DNA of 55,992 nucleotides from Aneurinibacillus sp. REN35 (lineage in GTDB: Bacteria > Bacillota > Bacilli > Aneurinibacillales > Aneurinibacillaceae): positions 1 to 55,992 of the forward strand of contig NZ_JBFTXJ020000020.1 of the NCBI RefSeq assembly GCF_041379945.2. Direction: 5' to 3'. Below, in pieces: positions 1 to 8,449 of the stretch (its first letter is position 1; each line of letters starts with the position of its first letter). Position numbers and translations under genes: made by a program. The notes under the pieces were generated by a model that was not told the origin of the DNA, searched no databases, and saw only the letters and a list, made by a program, of their open reading frames with translations.

Positions 1-16
1 TTCAGGGTATAAGATA

Positions 17-53
17 AAACCCCGCGTCCAAATTTTTGGACGCGGGGTTTTTG
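17..53. terminator. Bidirectional intrinsic terminator
   Basis: An 11-bp perfect GC-rich stem (20-30 with 37-47) is flanked by an A run on the left and a T run on the right, so it can stop transcription in both directions. It lies just past the 3' end of the minus-strand membrane protein gene and probably also serves a gene to the left of the window. Confidence 0.9.
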
Positions 54-65
54 TTATGTATGTCA

Positions 66-632
66 TTATCCATTTGTTGAATATAGACCAATTCCTTGAC
101 GTTCATGTTTTACTACATAGCTCTTTTTTTCTTTTTTCCATTTTTGTATGCGTAGGACTGTAAATAAACGCGGAATACTAAGGGTGATGTGAAAAGCGAG
201 CAGTAAAAGTCCATGCAGCGGTTTTGACCAGGCTGCCAGTCCTATTCCTGAAGCAATGCCCAAAAAGAAGAACATCCATTCAATTTGCTGATAATCGGAA
301 ATCGACAAGGGGAGCTTTGTTTTCCATCCTCCCCATGGTGAGAAAAAGGCATCAATGTGCCAACTCATTGAAATAGAAGATACAAAGCAATACAAAAAAA
401 GTGATATTCCTTGGAGAACCCATAAAATTGCGAGGTAACCAAATGATTGTAGAATATTTTGATCGGTAGCATGAAGATAATTTTGTGCAAAGTAGAAAAA
501 ACTAAGCATCATATTTAATTGAATAAAGATCGTAAGTAAATTCCAACGATAACGGTAGTGGAGAGTATGACTATAAATAGTTGTTGAGTTTTTATTTTCT
601 ATTTTCCCTTTATTAGTTTTTCCCAGCTTCAT
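66..632 (-). CDS. Hypothetical membrane protein, 188 aa
   Basis: I do not recognise this protein. It has a short basic N-terminus, about four hydrophobic segments (roughly residues 31-50, 62-86, 117-134 and 139-158) and a strongly basic C-terminal tail with several KK pairs, consistent with a small integral membrane protein. The ATG at 630-632 is preceded on the minus strand by AGGAG (641-645), which supports the start. It stands alone and points away from the csfB-side genes, with a bidirectional terminator behind it. No catalytic or binding motif is visible, so no function is offered. It is real coding sequence on the strength of its length, its ribosome-binding site and its terminator. Confidence 0.75.
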   Translation of the reverse strand: MKLGKTNKGKIENKNSTTIYSHTLHYRYRWNLLTIFIQLNMMLSFFYFAQNYLHATDQNILQSFGYLAILWVLQGISLFLYCFVSSISMSWHIDAFFSPWGGWKTKLPLSISDYQQIEWMFFFLGIASGIGLAAWSKPLHGLLLLAFHITLSIPRLFTVLRIQKWKKEKKSYVVKHERQGIGLYSTNG

Positions 633-723
633 CTTTCATTCTCCTATTAAAATGTAAGTTATATTTGTTATTTGATCTACCTAATCTTTCATTATCCTCA
701 TTATCGGGTTTGGAGGGGGAAAT

Positions 724-1485
724 TTGCATACTACAATAGAAGGAAAATCATTGATTTTTTTTGTAGGAGCCAACAAAATAGAAAGCGTTATTTTTGGCAT
801 TGAGAACCCTTATGAAAAAAAAGTGCAAAGTATGCGACGATTATTAGGCGGCATATATGGCGTACCTGTATTGACTCTTCCCCTGCGTGAAGCAGAAGTC
901 GCGTATAATTTTTATAACGAGTATAAAGTAGGTACATATTTTCCTGAAAGGATATTACGTCAGTATTGTTTAAAGCGTAAAGCAAAGTATATCGTAGTAC
1001 GGCGTGCGTTAGGCCTACATTCAGCTATCGGCCAAAATAAGCAGATGCCTTGTGAGCAAGAATGGATTGATTGGATGGAGGAGACTGTGTTCCCTACGCT
1101 GGCTTCCCGCTTCAATAATTGCAGGAATCAACCGTTTACTTTTGCCATCTGGAGCGATCCGCAATCCCGTGCAGCAGCATATGTGGTAGAAAAGCTGCGC
1201 TCGTTCCCACATCGTATTCACGCCTTTCCGCTATGCCCAGCTTCTCTATGTTCTTCTTCGGAGGGAACGATTCAATATCATGATAGATGGCAGGCACTAG
1301 AGAATGCATCTGTGCTGTTTATGCTTGAACAAGCATCTACCTTTCTAACGCTTCCGCTAAAAGATTGGAAGATGCGGCAGGCCACGATGAAACATCGGGT
1401 CATTGTTGACCCGTACGGCTTATATGAACCAGAAGAGATGGAAGCCATTGATTGTGATTATATGGGCTATGGATATTTTCCCTAA
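724..1485 (+). CDS. Conserved-looking hypothetical protein, 253 aa
   Basis: The product is not recognised. Translation starts at TTG 724, preceded by a strong GGAGGGGGA ribosome-binding site (712-720). The N-terminus is a hydrophobic strand followed by a glycine-containing turn (residues about 10-25), and further on come mixed alpha/beta-looking stretches with scattered cysteines. There is no signal peptide, no membrane segment and no P-loop. It lies 74 bp before the sporulation gene csfB with no terminator between, so read-through into csfB is possible. B. subtilis has no counterpart that I know of at this position. It could be a lineage-specific enzyme or binding protein; function unknown. 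Confidence 0.7.
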   Translation: MHTTIEGKSLIFFVGANKIESVIFGIENPYEKKVQSMRRLLGGIYGVPVLTLPLREAEVAYNFYNEYKVGTYFPERILRQYCLKRKAKYIVVRRALGLHSAIGQNKQMPCEQEWIDWMEETVFPTLASRFNNCRNQPFTFAIWSDPQSRAAAYVVEKLRSFPHRIHAFPLCPASLCSSSEGTIQYHDRWQALENASVLFMLEQASTFLTLPLKDWKMRQATMKHRVIVDPYGLYEPEEMEAIDCDYMGYGYFP

Positions 1486-1501
1486 CATTTTTCCTGTATT
1501 C

Positions 1502-1532
1502 TGTATAGAATAAGAAGAAATAGGGAACAATG
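1502..1532 (+). promoter_or_regulatory. Sigma-F type promoter of csfB
   Basis: TGTATA (1502-1507), a 15-nt spacer and GGGAACAATG (1523-1532) match the forespore sigma-F consensus (WGYATA, then GGnnAnAHTR) at essentially every position. In B. subtilis csfB is a sigma-F gene, so the match is expected. Confidence 0.8.
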
Positions 1533-1559
1533 GTGTAAAAAAGATGAAGGTGATATATA

Positions 1560-1745
1560 ATGATGGAGCAGGAAAACCACGGCTGCATTGTATGCGGCAA
1601 GGAAGAGTCTCAGGGCATCTTCATTTTTGATTCATTCGTCTGTCAGCAATGTGAGCAGGAAATTGTCACAACGGACGCTTCAGAAGATAAATACCGATTT
1701 TTCATTCGGCAGATGCGAAGCATCTGGCTTAAGCAAAACGCCTGA
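1560..1745 (+). CDS. csfB: Sigma-G inhibitor Gin (CsfB)
   Basis: A small anti-sigma factor of the forespore that holds sigma-G (and sigma-E in some settings) inactive until engulfment is complete. The 61-residue protein has the diagnostic zinc-binding pair CxxC at 9-12 and 28-31, followed by a charged helical tail, which is the Gin family layout. Start: ATG at 1560 (another ATG at 1563) after AAGGTGAT. It is preceded by a near-perfect sigma-F promoter and followed directly by a terminator whose 5' arm overlaps the stop codon, so it is a monocistronic unit. In B. subtilis xpaC and yaaN follow csfB; here the decarboxylase gene follows directly. Confidence 0.9.
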   Translation: MMEQENHGCIVCGKEESQGIFIFDSFVCQQCEQEIVTTDASEDKYRFFIRQMRSIWLKQNA

Positions 1746-1777
1746 ACCCTTCTTAGAATTAAGAAGGGTTTTCTTTT
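1745..1777 (+). terminator. Terminator of csfB
   Basis: Perfect 11-bp stem (1745-1755 with 1760-1770), 4-nt loop, then a T-rich tract. Confidence 0.9.
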
Positions 1778-1826
1778 TGAGAAAATATAGCACCATATCA
1801 ATACATAATGACAAAGGAGAACAACA

Positions 1827-3290
1827 ATGAATCATGAAAGCGCTCCGCTGTATGAAGCTCTCTGTGCATATGCTAAGAACAAGAACACGACTCTTCATGT
1901 GCCAGGGCATAAAGACGGTGAGACATTTGATGCGCAGGCAATGGCGCATTTTCAGTCCATTCTAGAATTGGATGCGACAGAAATTAGCGGACTTGATGAT
2001 CTGCATCATCCGACAGAAGTGATTGCACAGGCCCAGCAGCTTGCTGCCAATGCATTTGGGGCCGAGCATACATTTTTTCTTATTGGCGGCACGACAGCAG
2101 GTAATCTAGCTGCGGCACTTACGCTGTGCTCGCCCGGTGACACCATTCTTGTGCAGCGTAATGCACATAAGTCAGTGTGTAACGGATTATTGCTTGCAGG
2201 CGCCCATCCAGTATATATGGTTCCGCAGATCGAACCTATGACTCAGGCTGCTGCAGGTATCCATGCGGAGCAACTACAAGAAGCGCTGTCTAAATACCCA
2301 GAGGCAAAAGCAGTTTGGATAACCAACCCCAACTATTATGGAATGACGCAGGACGTTAGGGCGCTTGCAGAGATATGCCATGAAGCAGACCTTCCCCTTA
2401 TTGTAGATGAAGCGCATGGCGCCCATCTTGGACAGGTCGAGGCTTTGCCTCCTTCAGCTCTGCAAGCGGGGGCGGATCTGGTGGTCCAATCCACACATAA
2501 AATGCTTACAGCTATGACCATGGCTTCAATGCTGCATGTACAGGGAAGACGAATTCCTATACAAAGGCTTGCCAGTGTGCTGTCCATGATTCAATCAAGC
2601 AGCCCATCGTATCCATTGATGGCCTCTCTAGATGTTGCGCGTCGCTATTTAGTAGTGCAGGGGCGAAGGCAACTTCCTCGTACCATTGTAAAGCTAGAAC
2701 AGCATCGCGCAACACTCAATAAGCAGCTTGAGCATTTATTATTATGGCATGCAGAAGAAAGCGACCCATTAAAGTGGGTGATCACCTCCTGTCATACGGC
2801 TCTGTCGGGATATCAATTGCTTGATGCATTGCAGAAGAGAGGATACGTAGCTGAAATGGCGGATATAAAAAATGTTGTCCTTGTTTTTTCCATTGCCGCA
2901 TCTGATATGGATATACAGCGAATTGCAGATGCCATCCTAGAAATTGACCGGATGCTGTGCAACTTGCCTTCCAATAAAGACGAACCTGGGTTTCAAAACG
3001 ATCAAAGTGAAAGGCTGTCAGCAGGTACGAAAGAAGTAATTAAGCCATCTATATCGCTTCAGGAGGCTTTTCATAGCGATAAGGAAAAGGTCCGTATAGA
3101 AGAGGCTGAAGGCAGAATCTGTGCAGAGATGGTGATTCCATATCCCCCAGGTATTCCCCTACTTACGCCAGGGGAGAGGATCACAGCTGCCCACATTGAA
3201 ACAATACATCGTATTGAGCGTGCAGGTGGTTACTTTCAGGGTGCTTTGGACGAACAGATGAAGGCGATCTTCGTACTGGTCAACCGGTAG
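1827..3290 (+). CDS. Orn/Lys/Arg decarboxylase family protein (YaaO-like)
   Basis: A pyridoxal-phosphate enzyme of the aspartate-aminotransferase fold, Orn/Lys/Arg decarboxylase group, at the same place as B. subtilis yaaO. The cofactor lysine is K225 in STHKM, preceded by the family motif DEAHGAH (194-200); GGTTAGN near 87-93 is the phosphate-binding turn. The C-terminal part (about 400-487) is the usual decarboxylase C-terminal domain. 487 aa is the normal length. ATG 1827 follows AAGGAG. Substrate cannot be decided from sequence: arginine, lysine or ornithine are all possible. The gene leads into tmk after a 47-bp gap and may be the first gene of that operon. Confidence 0.85.
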   Translation: MNHESAPLYEALCAYAKNKNTTLHVPGHKDGETFDAQAMAHFQSILELDATEISGLDDLHHPTEVIAQAQQLAANAFGAEHTFFLIGGTTAGNLAAALTLCSPGDTILVQRNAHKSVCNGLLLAGAHPVYMVPQIEPMTQAAAGIHAEQLQEALSKYPEAKAVWITNPNYYGMTQDVRALAEICHEADLPLIVDEAHGAHLGQVEALPPSALQAGADLVVQSTHKMLTAMTMASMLHVQGRRIPIQRLASVLSMIQSSSPSYPLMASLDVARRYLVVQGRRQLPRTIVKLEQHRATLNKQLEHLLLWHAEESDPLKWVITSCHTALSGYQLLDALQKRGYVAEMADIKNVVLVFSIAASDMDIQRIADAILEIDRMLCNLPSNKDEPGFQNDQSERLSAGTKEVIKPSISLQEAFHSDKEKVRIEEAEGRICAEMVIPYPPGIPLLTPGERITAAHIETIHRIERAGGYFQGALDEQMKAIFVLVNR

Positions 3291-3337
3291 TTTTTCGATT
3301 ATGATAACATCATACAAAACAAGGGAGGATTCAACTG

Positions 3338-3979
3338 TTGAAGGGTTGTTTTGTGACATTTGAAGGTACGGATGGGTCGGGTAAAACCACCCAGATTGCA
3401 CTATTATATAAGTTTTTACAAGAGATGGGTCATGATGTCCTACTGACACGGGAGCCAGGCGGTACAAATATTAGCGATGCCATTCGCTCTCTCCTGTTAG
3501 ACCCCAAGAATAGCGAAATGCAGCAGGAGACGGAAGTTCTGCTCTACGCTGCCTCACGTGCGCAGCATGTCCGAGAGAAGATCATTCCAGCACTTGCTAA
3601 AGGAACCATTGTTTTGTGTGATCGCTTTGTAGACGCAAGCATCGCGTATCAAGGCTATGGCCTTGAGCTTCCCCTTACTGAGGTAACGAATATAAACCGA
3701 TTTGCTACCGGTGGATTGACGCCAGATGTAACATACTTTCTTGATTTGCCCCTTGAGGTAAGTCAGGAACGCCTGCAGCAGCGTTTCAGCTTACAGGAGG
3801 GACCTGATCGCATTGAGAGCAAGCCCGCTGCCTATCATCAGAAAGTACGACAGGGATTTGCTGCCATCTGCCTTGAGCATGCCGATCGGATCGTCAAAAT
3901 TAATGCGGCGCGTGATATTGACTCCGTACAAAAAGAAGTACGCGAACATTTCCTCCACTATCTTGCTCATCGAGGGTAA
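3338..3979 (+). CDS. tmk: Thymidylate kinase
   Basis: Phosphorylates dTMP to dTDP with ATP in the cytoplasm, feeding dTTP synthesis. The P-loop EGTDGSGKTT lies at residues 9-18, and the DRF nucleotide-base motif is near residue 92; REPGGT, typical of bacterial dTMP kinase, is near 40. Start is TTG 3338 after AAGGGAGG, and 213 aa is normal. In B. subtilis the next gene is darA (yaaQ), the cyclic-di-AMP receptor; here yaaR follows after 61 bp with no remnant between. Confidence 0.97.
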   Translation: MKGCFVTFEGTDGSGKTTQIALLYKFLQEMGHDVLLTREPGGTNISDAIRSLLLDPKNSEMQQETEVLLYAASRAQHVREKIIPALAKGTIVLCDRFVDASIAYQGYGLELPLTEVTNINRFATGGLTPDVTYFLDLPLEVSQERLQQRFSLQEGPDRIESKPAAYHQKVRQGFAAICLEHADRIVKINAARDIDSVQKEVREHFLHYLAHRG

Positions 3980-4040
3980 CGCATTTTTTTAAATGGGTGG
4001 ATGCGTAAAGCCGTGCAATAAAGGGAAAAGGGTGATTTCC

Positions 4041-4484
4041 ATGCGGATTGGAGAAAATATGCCGATCGACAAAACATTGGGTGTTGAGCCAAAGCAAAAG
4101 GTTATTCCTCAATATGATGTTGATTTTGATGAAGTGATGCAGAACCGCAGTCAGCAGCTTAATGTTGATAAGTTCAATAAGCTGATCGAACAAATTGACA
4201 GGCAGGGTGAGCGGCTTGCCAAGTTCCGTACCATTAAGGATCTAAAAGAATACAAATCGTTGGTTAAAAACTTCATGGAAGAAGCAGTAAAAAACGGGGT
4301 GGCCCTAGAAGAACGGCACGGTTTCAGCCGCCGCGGCCGAAGCAAAGTATATAAAATTATTACCGAAGTAGACAAGAAGCTAACAGAAGTAACGGATGCC
4401 GTATTAAAAAAGGAACAAAAGGGAATTAACATTCTTGATACGGTTGGTGAAATCCGAGGCTTGCTTATTAATATGTACATGTAG
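4041..4484 (+). CDS. yaaR: YaaR family protein (DUF327)
   Basis: A 147-residue, highly charged, mostly helical soluble protein of the conserved Bacillales YaaR family; molecular function not established. I place the start at ATG 4041 (MRIGENMPID) because AAAGGGTGA lies just upstream and the family is about 146 aa; a longer in-frame reading from 3993 has no ribosome-binding site. The HGFSRRGRSK segment and the C-terminal DTVGEIRGLLINMYM are typical family landmarks. It lies between tmk and holB, as in B. subtilis apart from the missing darA. Confidence 0.88.
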   Translation: MRIGENMPIDKTLGVEPKQKVIPQYDVDFDEVMQNRSQQLNVDKFNKLIEQIDRQGERLAKFRTIKDLKEYKSLVKNFMEEAVKNGVALEERHGFSRRGRSKVYKIITEVDKKLTEVTDAVLKKEQKGINILDTVGEIRGLLINMYM

Positions 4485-4514
4485 TAAATCAAGCGAAAGA
4501 AGTGTGGATCGATA

Positions 4515-5492
4515 ATGTGGAGTGAATATACGACACAAAGACAGGTCGCCGAACTGCTGCATCGCAGCATGCAACATAACCGTCTTTCGCATGCGTATCT
4601 CTTTGTTGGCCCCAAAGGAGCCGGCAAGAAAAAAATGGCTCAGCATCTTGTTAAGGCGATTTTTTGTTTACAGCAAAATGGAGACAGTTGTGGAAAGTGT
4701 AAGAATTGCCGATTGATTGAAGAAGGCAATCACTTAGACGTGCATTGGGTGGAGCCGGATAAGAACATTATTCGCATGAAACAAATCGAAGACCTCCAGA
4801 AAAAATTTGCATATCGTGCAGCAGAGTCCAGTCATAAAGTATATATTATGGAAGAAGCCGATAAGATGAATCAAGAGGCGACGAACCGTCTGCTGAAATT
4901 CTTGGAGGAGCCCCCACAGGGTGTGGTGGCCATTCTTCTCACCAGTAATATTCATGATCTTTTACCTACCATTCTTTCCCGCTGCCAAATCCTTCACTTT
5001 AATGCACCTTCTCCAGAAGCAATTGCAAAGCTTCTTGAACAAGAAGGAGTAAGACCGGGCTTGGCCAGGGCTTCTGCTCATATTGCCAACGATATAGACG
5101 GTGCGCGCACATTATGTCAAACAGAATCGTTTGCGCAGGTAAGAAGCCTAGTGATACAATTAAGTGAGGACATTATGGAACGAGGCGCATATGCTCTCGT
5201 TACCCTTCATGATAAACTCCTTAAGCAGGAGAAGGACCCTGAAAGAATTGCCCTGTTTCTTGATTTATTGCTGCTCTGGTTTCGTGATTTATTACTTTTT
5301 TTGCTGGGACAGGAATCCCAGATTACGAATAATGATCAGATGGAGCCCATTCGGAAACAGGCATTGCGCATCAGTCAGCGCAGACTTGTGGATGGAATGG
5401 GGACAATCCTGGTAACGAAAAACAGGCTTACGCATTATGCGAACCTGCAGTTATCCTTGGAAGATATGGTGCTTCGTCTGCAGGAGGGATAA
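4515..5492 (+). CDS. holB: DNA polymerase III subunit delta'
   Basis: Clamp-loader subunit that, with delta and tau/gamma, opens the beta clamp at the replication fork. An AAA+ fold: degenerate Walker A GPKGAGKK (32-39), zinc module C51, C59, C62, C65, and the sensor/arginine-finger motif SRC near 157. The Walker A is of the non-hydrolysing delta' kind. 325 aa is the usual length. ATG 4515 starts 31 bp after yaaR. It sits in the tmk-yaaR-holB-ricT-yabA run, so it is probably co-transcribed with them. Confidence 0.96.
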   Translation: MWSEYTTQRQVAELLHRSMQHNRLSHAYLFVGPKGAGKKKMAQHLVKAIFCLQQNGDSCGKCKNCRLIEEGNHLDVHWVEPDKNIIRMKQIEDLQKKFAYRAAESSHKVYIMEEADKMNQEATNRLLKFLEEPPQGVVAILLTSNIHDLLPTILSRCQILHFNAPSPEAIAKLLEQEGVRPGLARASAHIANDIDGARTLCQTESFAQVRSLVIQLSEDIMERGAYALVTLHDKLLKQEKDPERIALFLDLLLLWFRDLLLFLLGQESQITNNDQMEPIRKQALRISQRRLVDGMGTILVTKNRLTHYANLQLSLEDMVLRLQEG

Positions 5493-5496
5493 CATT

Positions 5497-6309
5497 TTGT
5501 TTGATGTAGTAGGTGTTCGCTTTAAGAAAGCGGGCAAGATATATTATTTCGATCCGGGTGAATTTCCGGTTGAGAATCATGATGCTGTAATTGTAGAGAC
5601 AGCACGGGGAGTAGAGTACGGACAGGTGGTTATCGGTCGTAAGCAAGTGAGCGAAGATGATGTTGTATTGCCGCTGAAGAAGGTGCTGCGTATTGCTGAT
5701 GAACAGGATCGTCTTCAAGTGGAGGAGAACCGCAGGCTTGCTCAGGAAGCTTTCGGCACCTGTCAGGAAAAGATCGCTATCCATAAGCTGGAGATGAAGC
5801 TTGTGGATGTGGAATATACGTTTGATAAAAATAAAGTCATTTTTTACTTTACGGCAGATGGCCGGGTTGATTTCCGTGAATTGGTTAAAGATCTGGCTGC
5901 CATCTTCCGCACACGTATCGAACTGCGCCAGATTGGTGTGCGGGATGAGGCGAAGATGCTTGGCGGGATTGGACCGTGCGGCCGTATGCTCTGCTGTTCT
6001 ACATTCCTTGGGGATTTTGAGCCGGTATCGATTAAGATGGCTAAAGACCAGAATCTTTCACTGAATCCGGCAAAAATATCTGGCTTATGCGGGCGTTTGA
6101 TGTGCTGCTTGAAATATGAGAACGATAATTATGAGAACGCCAAGGATGAATTACCGGATATAGGGAAGGAAGTAGCGACGCCGATGGGATACGGTCGGGT
6201 CGTAGGCCTGAACATTCTAGAACGCAAAGTTCAGGTAGATGTATATGAGGTAGAACAAGTACTAGAACTGCCTCTCGAAGAAATTAGCGTGGTGGAGAAG
6301 GTGCAGTAG
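5497..6309 (+). CDS. ricT: RicT (YaaT), PSP1-domain subunit of the RicAFT (Y) complex
   Basis: Part of the RicA-RicF-RicT complex that carries iron-sulfur clusters and, in B. subtilis, promotes RNase Y-dependent mRNA processing, sporulation and competence. From TTG 5497 (270 aa), reached 4 bp after holB with CAGGAGGGA in front, the protein begins MFDVVGVRFKKAGK, matching the family N-terminus; a longer reading would overlap holB. Cysteines 161, 166, 167, 198, 203 and 204 lie in the CGRMLCC and CGRLMCC motifs, the positions known to hold [4Fe-4S] clusters. The PSP1 domain covers roughly 60-145. Confidence 0.95.
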   Translation: MFDVVGVRFKKAGKIYYFDPGEFPVENHDAVIVETARGVEYGQVVIGRKQVSEDDVVLPLKKVLRIADEQDRLQVEENRRLAQEAFGTCQEKIAIHKLEMKLVDVEYTFDKNKVIFYFTADGRVDFRELVKDLAAIFRTRIELRQIGVRDEAKMLGGIGPCGRMLCCSTFLGDFEPVSIKMAKDQNLSLNPAKISGLCGRLMCCLKYENDNYENAKDELPDIGKEVATPMGYGRVVGLNILERKVQVDVYEVEQVLELPLEEISVVEKVQ

Positions 6310-6330
6310 AGAATAACTGAGGTGGGGATT

Positions 6331-6705
6331 GTGAACAAACAAAGCATGTTTCACCAGCTTGCGTTAATTGAAGAGAAGGTAGGGGGGTTATATGAAGAGA
6401 TCGGTCATCTAAAGAACGCGATGCTGGAGCTTATGGAAGAAAACAAAAATCTCTTAATTGAAAATCAACACCTTAGAGATCGGTTGCAGCAGCGTGAGAT
6501 GGAGCTTGAGAAGAAGGAAAAGCGCCAGAGCAGTATGGCTAAAGCGAAAAAAGACAAGAAAACACGGGCGGTCGTCGGAGAAGGGTATGACAATTTGGCT
6601 CGCTTGTACCAAGAAGGCTTCCATATTTGTAATGTGCATTACGGAAGCTTGCGAACGGACGGAGATTGTCTATTTTGTCTTGCATTTTTAAATAAACAGG
6701 GATAA
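6331..6705 (+). CDS. yabA: Replication initiation control protein YabA
   Basis: Restrains DnaA at the origin by bridging DnaA and the DnaN clamp. N-terminal coiled coil (about 1-65, leucine heptads) for tetramerisation, a lysine-rich linker, then the C-terminal zinc knuckle with H98, C100, H103, C113 and C116, preceded by the invariant [19 protein letters not shown] 6331 is chosen because AGGTGGGG ends just before it; a GTG at 6322 would overlap the ribosome-binding site. 124 aa, close to the B. subtilis protein. Downstream is a terminator, closing the operon. Confidence 0.95.
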   Translation: MNKQSMFHQLALIEEKVGGLYEEIGHLKNAMLELMEENKNLLIENQHLRDRLQQREMELEKKEKRQSSMAKAKKDKKTRAVVGEGYDNLARLYQEGFHICNVHYGSLRTDGDCLFCLAFLNKQG

Positions 6706-6710
6706 CGATA

Positions 6711-6741
6711 AACGACCCGTACTTTATGCGGGTCGTTTTTT
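6711..6741 (+). terminator. Terminator after yabA
   Basis: Perfect 9-bp stem (6711-6719 with 6729-6737) followed by a T run. Confidence 0.88.
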
Positions 6742-6754
6742 GCGAAAGGAACGA

Positions 6755-7519
6755 ATGTACGGGATGGAGAATATGAAGCTGAATCCGGATGAGCGGCTGG
6801 ATGATTTATTGACAAAGAATATGAAGATCATACAAAGCAACGAAGTATTCTGTTTCTCGCTTGATGCGGTGCTGCTTGCCCGCTTCATCTCCCTTCCAAT
6901 GAAACGCGGACGAATCATTGACTTGTGTACCGGCAACGGGGTCATTCCATTATTGCTCAGCGCCCGGACGGAGTGTCCGATTGATGCGGTAGAAATTCAG
7001 GATCGATTGTACGATATGGCGAAGCGCAATGTTGCATTGAATGGGCTAGACGAACGCATTGTGATATATCATGGCGATGTAAAAGAGGCCCATACCTTTT
7101 TGCCGAACAGAGGATACGATGCCTTGACATGTAACCCGCCATATATGCCGGTTATCGGCGGTGACAAAAACAAACGCAGCCATGTTGCCATCGCCCGTCA
7201 TGAAATTCTGCTGAATTTAGAAGAAATGATTCGGACAAGCAGCCGTTTGGTACGCAGTGGAGGGAAGGTAGCCTACGTTCATCGTGCAGGAAGGCTAGGT
7301 GACTTGATTACTCTAATGCGGCAGTACAGAATAGAACCAAAACGCATCCGTCTTGTTCATCCAAAGCCTGGTGCGGAAGCAAATATGGTGCTAATTGAAG
7401 GGATTCGCGATGGAAAGCCGGACGTGAAGATTTTGCCGCCTTTGATTGTATATAAGGAAGACGGCACATACTGTGATGAGATTTATTCAATCTACTATGG
7501 AGAGAGAAAGGAGGAGTAA
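6755..7519 (+). CDS. yabB: tRNA1(Val) (adenine-37-N6)-methyltransferase-like protein YabB
   Basis: A Rossmann-fold SAM-dependent methyltransferase: motif I DLCTGNGVIP (about 51-60) binds SAM and CNPPY (near 125) is the N6-adenine catalytic tetrapeptide. Best matched to the TrmN6/YabB group that methylates A37 of a tRNA. I use ATG 6755 after AAAGGA; ATG 6764 or 6773 are possible and an upstream TTG at 6740 lies inside the preceding terminator. It ends 2 bp before rsmI, whose ribosome-binding site lies in the yabB 3' end. The GIY-YIG gene yazA, between these two in B. subtilis, is absent. Confidence 0.88.
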   Translation: MYGMENMKLNPDERLDDLLTKNMKIIQSNEVFCFSLDAVLLARFISLPMKRGRIIDLCTGNGVIPLLLSARTECPIDAVEIQDRLYDMAKRNVALNGLDERIVIYHGDVKEAHTFLPNRGYDALTCNPPYMPVIGGDKNKRSHVAIARHEILLNLEEMIRTSSRLVRSGGKVAYVHRAGRLGDLITLMRQYRIEPKRIRLVHPKPGAEANMVLIEGIRDGKPDVKILPPLIVYKEDGTYCDEIYSIYYGERKEE

Positions 7520-7521
7520 GC

Positions 7522-8403
7522 ATGCTGGTTCAGAAAAGCTTTGCACCCAAAGAGCATACAGGGAAGCTATATCTTGTAGCGACACCGATTGGCAATCTTG
7601 ATGATATGACCGTACGTGCAGTTCGTACGCTTCAGGAAGTCGATATTATTGCTGCAGAGGATACTCGACAGACACGTAAGCTGCTGACGCATTTCCAAAT
7701 TGAGACCCGGCTCATCAGCTATCATGAGCATAATAAAACGGCAAGCGGTCCTGAAATTATTCGCTTAATTAATGAAGGAGCGAGCATAGCTCTTGTCAGT
7801 GATGCAGGTCTGCCGGCTATTTCCGATCCTGGTCAAGAACTTGTACATGATGCGATAGCGGAAGGCATTGCGGTGATTCCGATTCCAGGTGCTAATGCCG
7901 GCTTATCAGCCCTTATCGTGTCTGGATTATCTACAGACGGATTTGTTTTTCGCGGATTTCTGCCGCGTGATAAAAAGGAACGTCGGGAAGAATTAGAGCG
8001 TCTGCGGCCTTATCCTGAGACATTGATCTTCTATGAGTCCCCGCACCGTATAGATAAAACTCTTCGTGAGATGCAGGAGATACTAGGAGACCGAGCCATA
8101 GCGCTAGGAAGAGAGTTAACCAAGCGCTATGAAGAATTCGTACGGGGGTGTATAGAAGATGTGCTTGTATTTCTTGAAGAGCAGGAAGAAATTCGTGGCG
8201 AATTCACTGTAATTGTGGAAGGAAACGCGGGAGAAGAGGACAGTGAGGCAGCAGAGTGGTGGCAGGGACTTGATATTGTTACGCATGTGAATGTTCATAT
8301 TGAAAAAGGTTTGCTTAAAAAGGACGCATTAAAACAAGTCGCAATGGAACGCGGTTTGCCAAAACGGGACATCTACAATGAGTATCACCAAAACGAAAAA
8401 TAA
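7522..8403 (+). CDS. rsmI: 16S rRNA (cytidine-1402-2'-O)-methyltransferase
   Basis: Tetrapyrrole-methylase fold SAM enzyme that 2'-O-methylates C1402 in the ribosomal P site. The N-terminal LYLVATPIGNLDDMT, AAEDTRQTRKLL and SDAGLPAISDPG motifs are diagnostic. 293 aa, normal. ATG 7522 is preceded by AAAGGAGGAG. It is co-transcribed with yabB and ends in a terminator that overlaps its stop codon. Confidence 0.96.
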   Translation: MLVQKSFAPKEHTGKLYLVATPIGNLDDMTVRAVRTLQEVDIIAAEDTRQTRKLLTHFQIETRLISYHEHNKTASGPEIIRLINEGASIALVSDAGLPAISDPGQELVHDAIAEGIAVIPIPGANAGLSALIVSGLSTDGFVFRGFLPRDKKERREELERLRPYPETLIFYESPHRIDKTLREMQEILGDRAIALGRELTKRYEEFVRGCIEDVLVFLEEQEEIRGEFTVIVEGNAGEEDSEAAEWWQGLDIVTHVNVHIEKGLLKKDALKQVAMERGLPKRDIYNEYHQNEK

Positions 8404-8434
8404 GCTTCTCCGCTAAGCGGAGAAGCTTTTCTTC
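8402..8434. terminator. Bidirectional terminator between rsmI and abrB
   Basis: 12-bp perfect stem (8402-8413 with 8417-8428), 3-nt loop, T-rich tract to the right and A-rich tract to the left, so it can serve both convergent genes. Confidence 0.9.
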
Positions 8435-8449
8435 TATTATATAAATATC

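Noticed and set aside
3980-4040. Possible decayed darA between tmk and yaaR
   Set aside because: Only 61 bp, with the yaaR ribosome-binding site in it; no recognisable coding remnant.
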